A DNA stretch of 57,683 bases from an uncultured Clostridium sp. (lineage in GTDB: Bacteria; Bacillota; Clostridia; TANB77; CAG-508), in contig CAMJYG010000006.1 of the NCBI GenBank assembly GCA_946409935.1, positions 1 through 57,683 of the forward strand, given 5' to 3'. Both the position numbers and the translations under genes were made by a program. Of the stretch, positions 1 to 8,197 are shown in pieces. The notes beneath the pieces are model-generated. The model ran no database searches and was not told the origin of the DNA. It worked only from the letters and a program-made list of their open reading frames with translations. The stretch's first letter is position 1. The number at the start of each line of letters is the position of its first letter.

Positions 1-704
<704 letters not shown>

Positions 705-732
705 TAATTATAATTTATAAAAATAGAAAAAC

Positions 733-777
733 AAATAAAGTTGGAATGAAAAGAAAAAGTTCACTCCAATTTTATTT
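733..777 (+). terminator. Terminator-like hairpin after groEL
   Basis: Arms at 733-749 and 761-777 pair over 17 positions with one mismatch and one G-U pair. The 3' arm is itself T-rich and no separate long T run follows. It lies 29 bases after the groEL stop. Confidence 0.65.
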
Positions 778-863
778 GATTTGTAAAAGTAAATAAAAGA
801 TAGTTTACATCTAGTTGTTACAATATTTCTATAACTAATCACTGGCGCGAACTTCTAGATATA

Positions 864-883
864 GTGTTACTGAACTGTAACAC
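864..883. other. Small perfect inverted repeat between groEL and tRNA
   Basis: GTGTTAC and GTAACAC (7 bp, 6-base loop). No T run follows, so it is not an obvious terminator. The rest of 778-909 shows no gene that I can see. Confidence 0.4.
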
Positions 884-909
884 AAGATTATATAAATTAT
901 CTAAAAAAC

Positions 910-938
910 TTGAAAAACAAATAAAAACATTGTATAAT
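910..938 (+). promoter_or_regulatory. Sigma-A-type promoter for tRNA-Thr
   Basis: TTGAAA (910-915), 17-base spacer, TATAAT (933-938). The tRNA begins 23 bases after the -10 box. Confidence 0.8.
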
Positions 939-960
939 AAAAACCGAAATTAAGATTTAT

Positions 961-1036
961 GCCAATATAGCTCAGTTGGTAGAGCAACGGATTCGTAACC
1001 CGTAGGTCAGCAGTTCGATTCTGCTTGTTGGCACCA
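961..1036 (+). tRNA. tRNA-Thr, anticodon CGU (reads ACG)
   Basis: A full 76-nt cloverleaf with encoded CCA can be folded by hand: acceptor GCCAATA/TGTTGGC, D arm GCTC/GAGC, anticodon loop TTCGTAA with CGT as anticodon, variable AGGTC, T arm AGCAG/CTGCT with the TTCGATT loop. In the anticodon stem (ACGGA/CCCGT) the pair next to the loop is an A-C mismatch (positions 31-39), where threonine tRNAs normally have a Watson-Crick pair. It could be a tolerated variant or a sequencing difference. It stands alone with its own promoter. Confidence 0.95.
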
Positions 1037-1061
1037 AAAATATAAATATTTTTACAATTTA

Positions 1062-1090
1062 TTGCAAAAATGTAAATTTAATGATAAAAT
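1062..1090 (+). promoter_or_regulatory. Probable promoter of small membrane protein gene
   Basis: TTGCAA (1062-1067), 17-base spacer, TAAAAT (1085-1090), 39 bases before the start codon. Confidence 0.5.
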
Positions 1091-1129
1091 ATAGCTGTAA
1101 TAATATTATAAAAAAGGTGGAGGAAGAAA

Positions 1130-1360
1130 ATGGAAAAAAAACAAACAAATAAAAATGCAATTATTTCAATAATTTGTTCATGTGTTGGAATTATTATTTT
1201 TTGGTGGCTAGGAATAGTAGGAATTATACTAGGAGCAAAATCATTAAAAGAAATTAAACAAAATAATGAAAAAGGAAATGTACTTGCAATTATTGCTATA
1301 GTCATAGGAGCTATTGATGTTATCTTATTTTTTGTTGGAATTGGATTAAGAGCTATGTAA
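1130..1360 (+). CDS. Small two-helix membrane protein, DUF4190-like
   Basis: 76 residues. Two hydrophobic segments (about residues 10-35 and 49-74) flank a short charged loop (KSLKEIKQNNEKGN), an arrangement typical of DUF4190-type membrane proteins, where a GxxxGxxxxxxI-type first helix precedes a K/N-rich turn. The start is an ATG preceded by the strong ribosome site GGTGGAGG. It is monocistronic: own promoter and a perfect terminator after it. No function can be assigned. Confidence 0.75.
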   Translation: MEKKQTNKNAIISIICSCVGIIIFWWLGIVGIILGAKSLKEIKQNNEKGNVLAIIAIVIGAIDVILFFVGIGLRAM

Positions 1361-1378
1361 AAATAGTAATATAAAAAG

Positions 1379-1420
1379 AATAAGTTTTATGTATTAATAA
1401 ATATAAAACTTATTTTTTTT
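1379..1420 (+). terminator. Intrinsic terminator
   Basis: Perfect 12-bp stem AATAAGTTTTAT (1379-1390) with ATAAAACTTATT (1403-1414), followed by an uninterrupted T run to 1420. Confidence 0.9.
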
Positions 1421-1467
1421 AATACAACAGCAAAGTCATGCTGACTTATATTAATTAGAAAGGAATA

Positions 1468-1989
1468 ATGGTAAATATGGGAACTAAAAAAGAAAAAGCA
1501 AAAGAAATAATAAAAAATGTAGAAAATGAAAAAGTTAAAAAAGTAATAAATACTTTAGAGAATGAAAAAGTAAAAGAAGCAAACAAAAAAATAAACAAAG
1601 GTGTATCTGAATTTAAAGAATTTATAACAAAAGGTGATGTTGTGGATTTAGCCGTTGGTGTAATTGTTGGAGGTGCTTTTGGAAAAATAGTTACATCATT
1701 AGTAAATGATATACTAATGCCTGTTATAGGAATAGTTATAGGTGGAATTGATTTTTCAAATTTAAGTGTTAATATAGTAGATGCTAAGATAATGTATGGT
1801 TCTTTTATTCAGCAAATACTAGACTTTTTAATAATTTCATTATGTATTTTTATTTTTGTTAAAATAATAAGTAAATTTACAAGGAAGAAAGAAGCAGAGG
1901 AGGCAGCAGAAGAAGTAGTAAAAACTGAAGAAGTAATGCTTTTAGAAGAAATAAGAGATTTATTAAAAGAACAAAAGTCTGAAAAATAA
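1468..1989 (+). CDS. mscL: Large-conductance mechanosensitive channel MscL with N-terminal extension
   Basis: 173 residues. From about residue 46 the protein is a typical Msc[38 protein letters not shown] forms the N-terminal amphipathic helix and pore-lining TM1, a periplasmic loop follows, TM2 is near residues 110-130, and the C-terminal charged helix ends with the usual [16 protein letters not shown]. It opens under membrane tension to release solutes on hypo-osmotic shock. Unlike standard MscL (about 120-150 residues) it has some 45 extra Lys/Glu-rich residues in front, including a [20 protein letters not shown] near-repeat. AGAAAGG lies 5 bases before the first ATG; a second ATG at 1477 is possible. 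Confidence 0.93.
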   Translation: MVNMGTKKEKAKEIIKNVENEKVKKVINTLENEKVKEANKKINKGVSEFKEFITKGDVVDLAVGVIVGGAFGKIVTSLVNDILMPVIGIVIGGIDFSNLSVNIVDAKIMYGSFIQQILDFLIISLCIFIFVKIISKFTRKKEAEEAAEEVVKTEEVMLLEEIRDLLKEQKSEK

Positions 1990-2012
1990 CTAAAATCAAA
2001 ATAAATAAATAG

Positions 2013-2041
2013 TTGCATAATTTTGCCAATAATAGTATAAT
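2013..2041 (+). promoter_or_regulatory. Promoter of glycosyltransferase (and perhaps lysS)
   Basis: TTGCAT (2013-2018), 17-base spacer, TATAAT (2036-2041). Confidence 0.7.
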
Positions 2042-2106
2042 AGAAAAGATGGCATAATATTATATAATAAATTGATTAGATATGCCTAAAGAAAGGAATG
2101 AAAAAA

Positions 2107-3372
2107 ATGAACTATTTATATATACTAAGAGAAGCATTAGTATGGATTATAACAATATTTTGGCTATACCAAATTATGATAAGCTTATGTTCATTAGTAA
2201 AAATTAAAGACAGACCATTGAAATTAGATAAAAAGCACAGATTTATGGCAATAATACCAGCACATAATGAAGAAGCAGTAATTGCAAATTTAGTAGAAAG
2301 TTTAAAAAAGCAAAATTATGATAAGGAATTGTATGATATATATGTAATTGCAGATAATTGCACAGACAATACAGCGAAGGTAGCAAAGGAAGCAGGAGCA
2401 ATTGTATATGAAAGATTTGATAAAACTAAAAAAACAAAAGGATATGCGTTAAATTGGTTTTTACAACAAAAAATAGAAGAAGATGCTCCATATGATGCTC
2501 TTTTTGTATTTGATGCAGATAATATAGTACATCCAGATTTTATAAAAAATATGAATAAAAAACTATGCCAAGGAGAAGATGTAGTTCAAGGATATAGAGA
2601 CATAAAAAATCCAACAGATAGTTGGATTACAGCTGGATATGCAATTTTTTACTGGACAATGCATAGATTTTATCATTTAGCTAGATATAATTTAGGATTA
2701 TCACCATTATTAAATGGTACAGGATTTATGGTTAAGTTTGATGTTGTAAAACCACAAGGTTGGGATACAAAAACATTAACAGAAGATATTGAATTTTCAT
2801 TACAAAGAATTATAAAAGGTAAAAGATTAGGATGGGCAACAGATGCAATTGTTTATGATGAACAACCAGTTGGCTTTAAACAAAGTTGGTCACAAAGAAG
2901 TAGATGGACAGTAGGGCATATTCAATGTATAAAGGAATATACAAAGCAACTAGCAGTAGCAGTAAAAGAACATAAAACAATGATGAACTTTGATGGTTTT
3001 TTATATATTATTGGAAGTATTCCAATGTTCATTATTACATTAATATTATTAGCAACAAATTTTCTAGTATATGCAGGAAATGGAATGACAGATTTAGAGT
3101 TAATAGAAAACATAGTAAAATATTTAGTACCAACATTTTTATTACCAATATTTACTGCGGTAATAGTTATGTTACTAGATAGAAGACCAATAAAACCTAT
3201 GTTAAAAGGATTAGCATGTTATCCATTATTTATGGGGTCATGGTTGCTAATAAATTTTAAATGTTTATTTAAAAGAGAAACAACATGGGAGAAAATTAAT
3301 CATGTTAGAAATATTAGAATTGATGATGTAGAAGAAGAAAATAATCCAAGTGAAATTGTAGAGAAAATATAG
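2107..3372 (+). CDS. Family 2 glycosyltransferase, membrane-bound, processive type
   Basis: About 421 residues. An N-terminal membrane helix precedes a GT-A domain (MAIIPAHNEEAVIANLVESL, with the first Asp in VIADNCTDNT). The metal-binding DAD motif (VFDADN), the catalytic TED (KTLTEDIEF) and the QxxRW signature (QRSRW) are all present, as in the hyaluronan/poly-GlcNAc synthase branch of GT2. Three or four more membrane helices lie toward the C terminus. It probably makes or exports a cell-surface glycan; donor sugar unknown. Two ATGs are possible: 2098 sits directly on AAAGGA, so 2107, nine bases beyond it, is the better start. lysS follows after 30 bases. Confidence 0.88.
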   Translation: MNYLYILREALVWIITIFWLYQIMISLCSLVKIKDRPLKLDKKHRFMAIIPAHNEEAVIANLVESLKKQNYDKELYDIYVIADNCTDNTAKVAKEAGAIVYERFDKTKKTKGYALNWFLQQKIEEDAPYDALFVFDADNIVHPDFIKNMNKKLCQGEDVVQGYRDIKNPTDSWITAGYAIFYWTMHRFYHLARYNLGLSPLLNGTGFMVKFDVVKPQGWDTKTLTEDIEFSLQRIIKGKRLGWATDAIVYDEQPVGFKQSWSQRSRWTVGHIQCIKEYTKQLAVAVKEHKTMMNFDGFLYIIGSIPMFIITLILLATNFLVYAGNGMTDLELIENIVKYLVPTFLLPIFTAVIVMLLDRRPIKPMLKGLACYPLFMGSWLLINFKCLFKRETTWEKINHVRNIRIDDVEEENNPSEIVEKI

Positions 3373-3402
3373 AGTATTGCTTTGAAATCATCTTAGGAAG
3401 GA

Positions 3403-4917
3403 ATGAGATTTAGAATGCAAGAAAATAATAATCAAAATAATGAAGTAGAAGAACTAGATTTAAACCATTTAATGCAAATTAGAAGAGAAAAGTTAAAAGA
3501 ATTACAAGCAGAGGGAAAAAATCCTTTTGAAATAACAAAATTTAACAGAACCAATACAGCAGGTGAAATTAAATCAAATTATGAACAATTTGAACAAAAG
3601 GATGTAACAATAGCAGGAAGAATAATAGCAAAAAGAATAATGGGAAAAGCATCATTTTGCACTATTCAAGACTGTGATGAAAAAATACAAAGTTATGTAA
3701 GTATAAATGATTTAGGAGAAGAAAGTTACAAAGCTTTCAAAACTTATGATATAGGCGATATAATAGGAATAACTGGATTCGTATTTAAAACAAGAACTGA
3801 AGAGATTTCTGTTCATGCTAAGGAAGTTACGCTACTTACAAAATCTTTAAGACCACTTCCAGAAAAATTCCATGGATTAAAGGATATGGATTTAAGATAC
3901 AGACAAAGATATGTTGATTTAATTGTAAATCCTGAAGTAAAAGAAACATTTATTTTAAGAAGTAAGATATTAAAAGAAATAAGAAACTTTATGGATGAAA
4001 AAGGGTATATGGAAGTTGAAACACCAATGCTTACAACAGTTGCAACAGGTGATGCAGCAAGACCATTTATAACGCATCACAATACATTAGATTTACAAAT
4101 GTATTTAAGAATTGCGCCAGAATTAAATTTAAAAAGATTAATTGTTGGGGGAATAGACAAAGTATTTGAAATAGGAAAGAACTTTAGAAATGAAGGAATG
4201 GATATAAAGCATAATCCAGAATTTACTTGTATGGAATTTTATTCTGCATATGAAGATTATCATGATATGATGAATATGGCAGAAAATCTAATTAGTACGG
4301 TTGCTAAAAATGTATTAGGAACAACAACAATTAATTATGAAGGAAATGAAATTGAATTAGCTCCAGGATGGAAGAAAATAACTATGATTGATAGTATTAA
4401 AGAGGTTACAGGAGTTGATTTTAATACTATAAAAACTGATGAAGAAGCACAAGTTATAGCTAAAGAAAAAGGTGTAGAATATGAAGAAATTAAAAATACA
4501 AGAGGTCATATAATAAATGAGTTTTTTGAAACATTTGTTGAAGAAACTTTAATTCAACCAACATTTATTATGGATTATCCTGTAGAGATTTCTCCATTAA
4601 CAAAAAGAAAAAAAGATCAGCCAGAATTAGTTGAAAGATTTGAATTATTTATTGGTGGAAGAGAATATGGAAATGCGTATTCAGAATTAAATGACCCAAT
4701 AGATCAATACGAAAGATTTTTAAAACAAGTTGAAGCAAAGGAAAAAGGTGATGAAGAAGCTGGCGGAATGGATGAAGATTTTGTAACAGCTCTTGAAATT
4801 GGGTTACCACCAACAGGAGGAATGGGAATTGGATTAGATAGATTAATAATGCTTCTAACTAATTCTTCATCAATTAGAGATGTATTATTCTTCCCTACGA
4901 TGAAACCTTTGAATTAG
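3403..4917 (+). CDS. lysS: Lysyl-tRNA synthetase, class II
   Basis: 504 residues, normal length for bacterial LysRS. An OB-fold anticodon-binding domain (about residues 60-170, [24 protein letters not shown]) is followed by the class II catalytic core: [14 protein letters not shown], motif 2 [15 protein letters not shown] (about residue 261) and motif 3 [13 protein letters not shown] (about residue 473). It charges tRNA-Lys in the cytosol. AGGAAGGA runs straight into ATG 3403; a second ATG at 3415 is an alternative start. It may share the promoter upstream of the glycosyltransferase. Confidence 0.97.
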   Translation: MRFRMQENNNQNNEVEELDLNHLMQIRREKLKELQAEGKNPFEITKFNRTNTAGEIKSNYEQFEQKDVTIAGRIIAKRIMGKASFCTIQDCDEKIQSYVSINDLGEESYKAFKTYDIGDIIGITGFVFKTRTEEISVHAKEVTLLTKSLRPLPEKFHGLKDMDLRYRQRYVDLIVNPEVKETFILRSKILKEIRNFMDEKGYMEVETPMLTTVATGDAARPFITHHNTLDLQMYLRIAPELNLKRLIVGGIDKVFEIGKNFRNEGMDIKHNPEFTCMEFYSAYEDYHDMMNMAENLISTVAKNVLGTTTINYEGNEIELAPGWKKITMIDSIKEVTGVDFNTIKTDEEAQVIAKEKGVEYEEIKNTRGHIINEFFETFVEETLIQPTFIMDYPVEISPLTKRKKDQPELVERFELFIGGREYGNAYSELNDPIDQYERFLKQVEAKEKGDEEAGGMDEDFVTALEIGLPPTGGMGIGLDRLIMLLTNSSSIRDVLFFPTMKPLN

Positions 4918-4929
4918 TAAAACAGGCTA

Positions 4930-4958
4930 TTGACAAAATTGGAAAATAATTGTATAAT
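4930..4958 (+). promoter_or_regulatory. Consensus promoter of rpmF
   Basis: TTGACA (4930-4935), 17-base spacer, TATAAT (4953-4958): both hexamers match the sigma-A consensus exactly. Confidence 0.88.
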
Positions 4959-5025
4959 TTTATGGTGATTAAAAAGAAGAAAAAACAACAGATATATATA
5001 TATCTAAAGCAAGGGGGGAATTAGA

Positions 5026-5217
5026 ATGGCACAACCAAAAAGAAGATGGTCAAAAGCAAGAACACATGCAAGAAGATCAACTTGGAAAAAAGAAGCTCCA
5101 ACATTTTCAAGCTGCCCACATTGCCACGAACCTGTAATGCCTCATAGAGTTTGCAAAAACTGTGGATATTACGATGGAAAAGAAGTAGTAGCTAAAAAAG
5201 AAACTGAAAATGCATAG
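5026..5217 (+). CDS. rpmF: Ribosomal protein bL32
   Basis: 63 residues. The MAQPKRRWSKARTHARRS start is diagnostic for bL32. A four-cysteine zinc ribbon is intact (CPHC...CKNC), so this is the zinc-binding form of this large-subunit protein. It is preceded by AAGGGGGGAATT and an exact consensus promoter, and followed by a strong terminator, so it is transcribed alone. Confidence 0.97.
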   Translation: MAQPKRRWSKARTHARRSTWKKEAPTFSSCPHCHEPVMPHRVCKNCGYYDGKEVVAKKETENA

Positions 5218-5231
5218 GTAATTAAATGTAT

Positions 5232-5264
5232 AGTGCTTACATAAAAAATGTAGGCACTTTTTTT
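5232..5264 (+). terminator. Intrinsic terminator after rpmF
   Basis: AGTGCTTACAT (5232-5242) pairs with ATGTAGGCACT (5248-5258), 11 bp with one G-U, followed by T run to 5264. Confidence 0.92.
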
Positions 5265-5295
5265 GCGTTTTAAAAGGTTCTATATAGATTTTTTT

Positions 5296-5324
5296 GTATC
5301 AATTGTCATTTTTGAGAATATAAT
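5296..5324 (+). promoter_or_regulatory. Possible sigma-E-like promoter of the cotJ operon
   Basis: GTATCAA (5296-5302), about 13 bases, then GAATATAAT (5316-5324) resembles the mother-cell sigma-E pattern loosely. Inferred mainly from the known sigma-E control of cotJ in Bacillus. Confidence 0.35.
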
Positions 5325-5346
5325 GTAGAGAAAAGGAGGAAAAAAT

Positions 5347-5709
5347 ATGTTTAGAAATTATAGAAAATGTTACTGTATGAATAATAATTATCAGAATGAT
5401 TCATGTGAATTACAAAATGACATATTAGAAAATCAATGTAATAATGTAAGTTCATACGAAGATATGAGTAATGATTGTGACTGTGGATTTGATGAAGAAT
5501 ACAATGTATTTCCTGAAAATCCAATGCTTGCACAGAGTTATGTTCCATATCAATATATGGATAAGACGTTTAAACCATGTGTAGGATTAAAAATGGGAAC
5601 AATATTTCCAGAATTAGTTAGTCCTTATATGCCAGGTCAATCAATGGAAGAAATCGAATATATAAAGAAGACAAATAAAATAGGGAAGGGGTGTAATAAA
5701 TGTCTATAA
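5347..5709 (+). CDS. cotJA: Spore coat-associated protein CotJA
   Basis: 120 residues. The C-terminal half matches CotJA: NPMLAQSYVPYQYMDKTFKPCVGLKMGTIFPELVSPYMPGQ, with the conserved VPYQ and GTxFPEL core. The first 60 residues are Cys/Asn/Asp-rich and less conserved. In Bacillus the cotJ operon is a mother-cell (sigma-E) unit that builds the inner coat and carries a manganese-catalase-like third gene. Strong GGAGG before the ATG. Its last codons overlap cotJB by 10 bases. Confidence 0.9.
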   Translation: MFRNYRKCYCMNNNYQNDSCELQNDILENQCNNVSSYEDMSNDCDCGFDEEYNVFPENPMLAQSYVPYQYMDKTFKPCVGLKMGTIFPELVSPYMPGQSMEEIEYIKKTNKIGKGCNKCL

Positions 5710-6020
5710 AAGAAGATAGAAATTGTTCTTGCAATGATTCGTGTGAAATGGCCAATGATAATAGAGTAGATTGTGATATGAGAAGAGAAATGATTCAAGA
5801 AATAAGATGCCACGAATTTGCAATAACAGAGCTTGCATTGTATTTAGATACTCATCCAGAAGATGAAAAAGCTTTATGCTTGCACAGAAAGTATTGTAAA
5901 AAATTAAAAGATTTAAAAGACAAATATCAAAAAGTATATGGACCTCTTACAATTAATTACCCTTGTAATAAGTGGAGATGGTTGGAAGAACCATGGCCTT
6001 GGGAAAGGGGGAATTACTAA
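5700..6020 (+). CDS. cotJB: Spore coat protein CotJB
   Basis: 106 residues. Diagnostic segments are IQEIRCHEFAITELALYLDTHPEDEKAL and the C-terminal YGPLTINYP...WRWLEEPWPWE. It starts inside the end of cotJA (GGAAGGGG upstream) and its stop TAA overlaps the ATG of cotJC, so the three genes are translationally coupled. A Cys-rich N terminus (CSCNDSCEM) precedes the conserved part. Confidence 0.9.
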   Translation: MSIKEDRNCSCNDSCEMANDNRVDCDMRREMIQEIRCHEFAITELALYLDTHPEDEKALCLHRKYCKKLKDLKDKYQKVYGPLTINYPCNKWRWLEEPWPWERGNY

Positions 6021-6217
6021 TGTGGACTTATAATAAAACTTTGCAATATCCAATTAATATAAAATGTCCTGATCCAAAATTAGCAAAAGTAATAATATCT
6101 CAATATGGAGGACCAGATGGAGAGCTTGCAGCTTCTTTAAGATATTTATCTCAAAGGTTTGGAATGCCAGACCAAAAAGCAAAGGCCATATTAAATGATA
6201 TTGGAACAGAAGAATGA
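6020..6217 (+). pseudogene. cotJC: CotJC, truncated at the integration site of the element
   Basis: The 65 residues from ATG 6020 are the N terminus of CotJC, the manganese-catalase-like coat protein: LQYPINIKCPDPKLAKVIISQYGGPDGELAASLRYLSQRFGMPDQ. The full protein is about 190 residues. Here the frame hits TGA directly after DIGTEE, where family members go on with an LAHLEM-type metal-ligand helix. The following DNA has no catalase coding potential; it is the left end of the conjugative element. The missing 3' part should lie at the element's other junction, outside the window. Excision would restore the gene if recombination is precise. Confidence 0.85.
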
Positions 6218-6219
6218 GC

Positions 6220-6312
6220 TCCAAAATGTTATCATTTAATCTGTTTATTGTTGTCAAATATCAACTATTGACAACAAAATGGAGCGTATTCGATTGTTCC
6301 ATTTTGTTATCA
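6220..6312. repeat. Overlapping direct and inverted repeats at the element's left end
   Basis: Direct repeat TCCAAAATGTTATCA (6220-6234) and TCCATTTTGTTATCA (6298-6312). Inverted repeat TTGTTGTCAA (6248-6257) with TTGACAACAA (6268-6277). Inverted repeat AACAAAATGGA (6273-6283) with TCCATTTTGTT (6298-6308). GCTCCA (6218-6223) also mirrors TGGAGC (6280-6285). Such nesting beside an integration junction suggests recombinase and directionality-factor binding sites; this is inference. Confidence 0.7.
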
Positions 6313-6344
6313 AGCATTTAAAAGCTCATTTAAAGTATTAAAAA

Positions 6345-6374
6345 AATTTTAACAATAAAAATTTTACCAATAAA
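6345..6374. repeat. 15-bp tandem direct repeat
   Basis: AATTTTAACAATAAA (6345-6359) and AATTTTACCAATAAA (6360-6374) differ at one base. Possible iteron or regulator site. Confidence 0.55.
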
Positions 6375-6387
6375 ATAAAAAAACGCC

Positions 6388-6403
6388 TTAAAATCGATTT
6401 TAA
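6388..6403. promoter_or_regulatory. Perfect 16-bp palindrome, possible operator
   Basis: TTAAAATCGATTTTAA. It lies between the tandem repeat and the leader hairpin of the first element gene. Confidence 0.45.
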
Positions 6404-6410
6404 AAAGCCG

Positions 6411-6451
6411 ATAAAAGATTGTGTAAAAATTATACGATCTTTTATTTTTTT
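6411..6451 (+). terminator. Terminator or attenuator abutting the first element gene
   Basis: ATAAAAGATTGTGTAA (6411-6426) pairs with TTATACGATCTTTTAT (6430-6445), 16 bp with two G-U, then seven T. GGAGGTGAT follows immediately. It can stop transcription entering from cotJ or act as an attenuator for the element operon. Confidence 0.8.
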
Positions 6452-6467
6452 GGAGGTGATGAAAAAT

Positions 6468-7256
6468 TTGAGTGAGGAAAACAAAATAGGATATTATGCG
6501 GTTATACCATCTACTATTCTATTTAATAATGAACTAAAGCCAAATGAAAAGTTATTATATGCAGTGATAACAGTTTTATCTAATAAAGAAGGTTATTGCT
6601 ATGCTTCTAATGCTTATTTAGGAAAGCTATTTAATGTTATACCACATACTATTTCTATATGGGTTTCTAACCTTAAAAATAAAGGTTTCCTATATGTAGA
6701 TATAATTACTGATGAAAAAGGCGAAGTAATACAGAGAAGAATATATCCAAATGACACCCCCTATGTCATAAATAAAACAGGGGGTATGTTTCAAAAAGGA
6801 CAATATAATATTATAAGTAATAATAAGATAGATAGATTTTTTAATTATATTATAAATAATAAAGAGGAATTTCCAGCAGAATTTTCAAAAGTAGATTTTA
6901 ATGAAATATATAAACTACTAAAGAAATATGATATGTTATATACCAAAGATTCATTACAATATATAACTGGAGATAACTTGGAAAGAATAAAAGTTATAGA
7001 TTATGCAATTGCTTTAATGGTTAGAGATAAATTACAATATCTAACACATAAAGTTAGCAGAGATAAGTTATTAAAAATATATAATGATTGTAAACTAAAA
7101 GAAGATGAATATAAAACTCAAAATAATCCAATTGAAAGTTTTATAAATTATTTCTATAAAAGTGTTACAAACGAATTAACGAGGGATAAGCAAGATCCTT
7201 CTTTTTTTATGCCTAATAAAAATGAAATAGAGGATATAGGAGGTTACGATATATGA
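6468..7256 (+). CDS. Helix-turn-helix protein, possible replication initiator, first gene of the element
   Basis: About 262 residues. The first 110 residues form a winged-helix-like unit (LKPNEKLLYAVITVLSNKEGYCYASNAYLGKLFNVIPHTISIWVSNLKNKGFLYVDII), the type of N-terminal domain found in plasmid/phage replication and DnaD-like proteins. The rest (NEIYKLLKKYDMLYTKDS...) is unassigned. GGAGGTGAT at 6452-6460 is directly over ATG 6459, so the TTG at 6468, seven bases further, is the best start. It overlaps the next gene by ATGA. Repeats and a palindrome lie just upstream. Confidence 0.6.
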   Translation: MSEENKIGYYAVIPSTILFNNELKPNEKLLYAVITVLSNKEGYCYASNAYLGKLFNVIPHTISIWVSNLKNKGFLYVDIITDEKGEVIQRRIYPNDTPYVINKTGGMFQKGQYNIISNNKIDRFFNYIINNKEEFPAEFSKVDFNEIYKLLKKYDMLYTKDSLQYITGDNLERIKVIDYAIALMVRDKLQYLTHKVSRDKLLKIYNDCKLKEDEYKTQNNPIESFINYFYKSVTNELTRDKQDPSFFMPNKNEIEDIGGYDI

Positions 7257-7768
7257 TAAATATATTTGAAAAATACAATAAATTGACCGATGAAGAAAAG
7301 GATAATTTAGAAGATTTATACATAGTTCATCAGTTGGTAAAACAACTAGAAAATTATGATGAATTAGATCTAAATGGATTAGAAATGAAAATTTTATTTA
7401 ATAGAACTAAAGAATGTTTAAATATTAGTAATATTAATGTAAATGAAATTATAAAAAGACTATTTGAAATACTTGAGTGTGTTGATAAAACTATTTATGA
7501 TATTGATGATATAGAAATAGAGGAATTAGTAGATTTAATATCTAATAAGAATTCTGATTTCAAAGATATAGAACCTAAAAAAGATATTATATTTGCAATT
7601 ACAACTACAAAATTTTATTGTTTATTACTTAAATATGAAGGTCAATATGTATTAGTTTGTGAAAAAGATAATGGTACTCAATATCAAAGAAGATTTAGAA
7701 GTAGAGAAGATTTAGCACTTTATATTTCAAGAAAGTTTTTACAAGAGCATGGAGAACTCTTTATATAA
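7253..7768 (+). CDS. Unknown acidic protein
   Basis: 171 residues, rich in Asp/Glu/Asn; the first 120 residues look all-helical, and the C-terminal 50 (FYCLLLKYEGQYVLVCEKDNGTQYQRRFRSREDLALYISRKF) look like a small alpha/beta domain. I do not recognise the family. It is coupled to the gene before (ATGA overlap) and to the gene after (20-base overlap), so the three form one translational unit. Confidence 0.6.
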   Translation: MINIFEKYNKLTDEEKDNLEDLYIVHQLVKQLENYDELDLNGLEMKILFNRTKECLNISNINVNEIIKRLFEILECVDKTIYDIDDIEIEELVDLISNKNSDFKDIEPKKDIIFAITTTKFYCLLLKYEGQYVLVCEKDNGTQYQRRFRSREDLALYISRKFLQEHGELFI

Positions 7769-8189
7769 TTTAGGAATAGAAAAAATTGAGTATTATTTAA
7801 AACGATATAATTTATTAGATTATAAAATAAGTAAATTAAGTGAATATGCAGAAGAATACGATTATAAACCAACATACAGAAAGTGGTTAAAAGATAAATG
7901 TAGTAGTTTAGAAGATTATGCTGTAAAAAATGTCGAGATAGAGCAGAAAATTTATAAATTAAGAAATTGGCAAATTTTAATTACTGAAATATTAGAATAT
8001 TACAAAACAAAAGATAAAATAAAGTATAAATATATTTGTTTAAAATATTTTAAACATTTAACACCTTTGAAAATTCAAGAAAGAATAAATTTAACTAAAA
8101 ATGAACAGGAAGAAATAAAATTAGAAATTTTAAATTATATATTAGCTGTTGCAATTAAGAAAAATATGTTAAGGGAGGTGCAAAATTAG
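7749..8189 (+). CDS. Small helical DNA-binding-like protein, ArpU/RinA-type
   Basis: 146 residues, all-helical. The C-terminal part (YYKTKDKIKYKYICLKYFKHLTPLKIQERINLTKNEQEEIKLEILNYILAVAIKKNML) resembles the end of ArpU/RinA-like phage regulators, where KYKYI-type helices precede a sigma-region-4-like HTH. The resemblance is by pattern only. It may be a late-gene activator of the following transfer and surface genes. The start ATG 7749 lies inside the preceding gene. Confidence 0.5.
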   Translation: MENSLYNLGIEKIEYYLKRYNLLDYKISKLSEYAEEYDYKPTYRKWLKDKCSSLEDYAVKNVEIEQKIYKLRNWQILITEILEYYKTKDKIKYKYICLKYFKHLTPLKIQERINLTKNEQEEIKLEILNYILAVAIKKNMLREVQN

Positions 8190-8197
8190 TCTTTGAA

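Noticed and set aside
1433..1447. AAGTCA-TGC-TGACTT hairpin before mscL as a regulatory element
   Set aside because: Six base pairs with a three-base loop and no T run or box is too little to support a function.
6268..6297. TTGACA at the left end as a promoter
   Set aside because: No -10 hexamer at 16-18 bases (CGATTG there); the hexamer is part of an inverted repeat.
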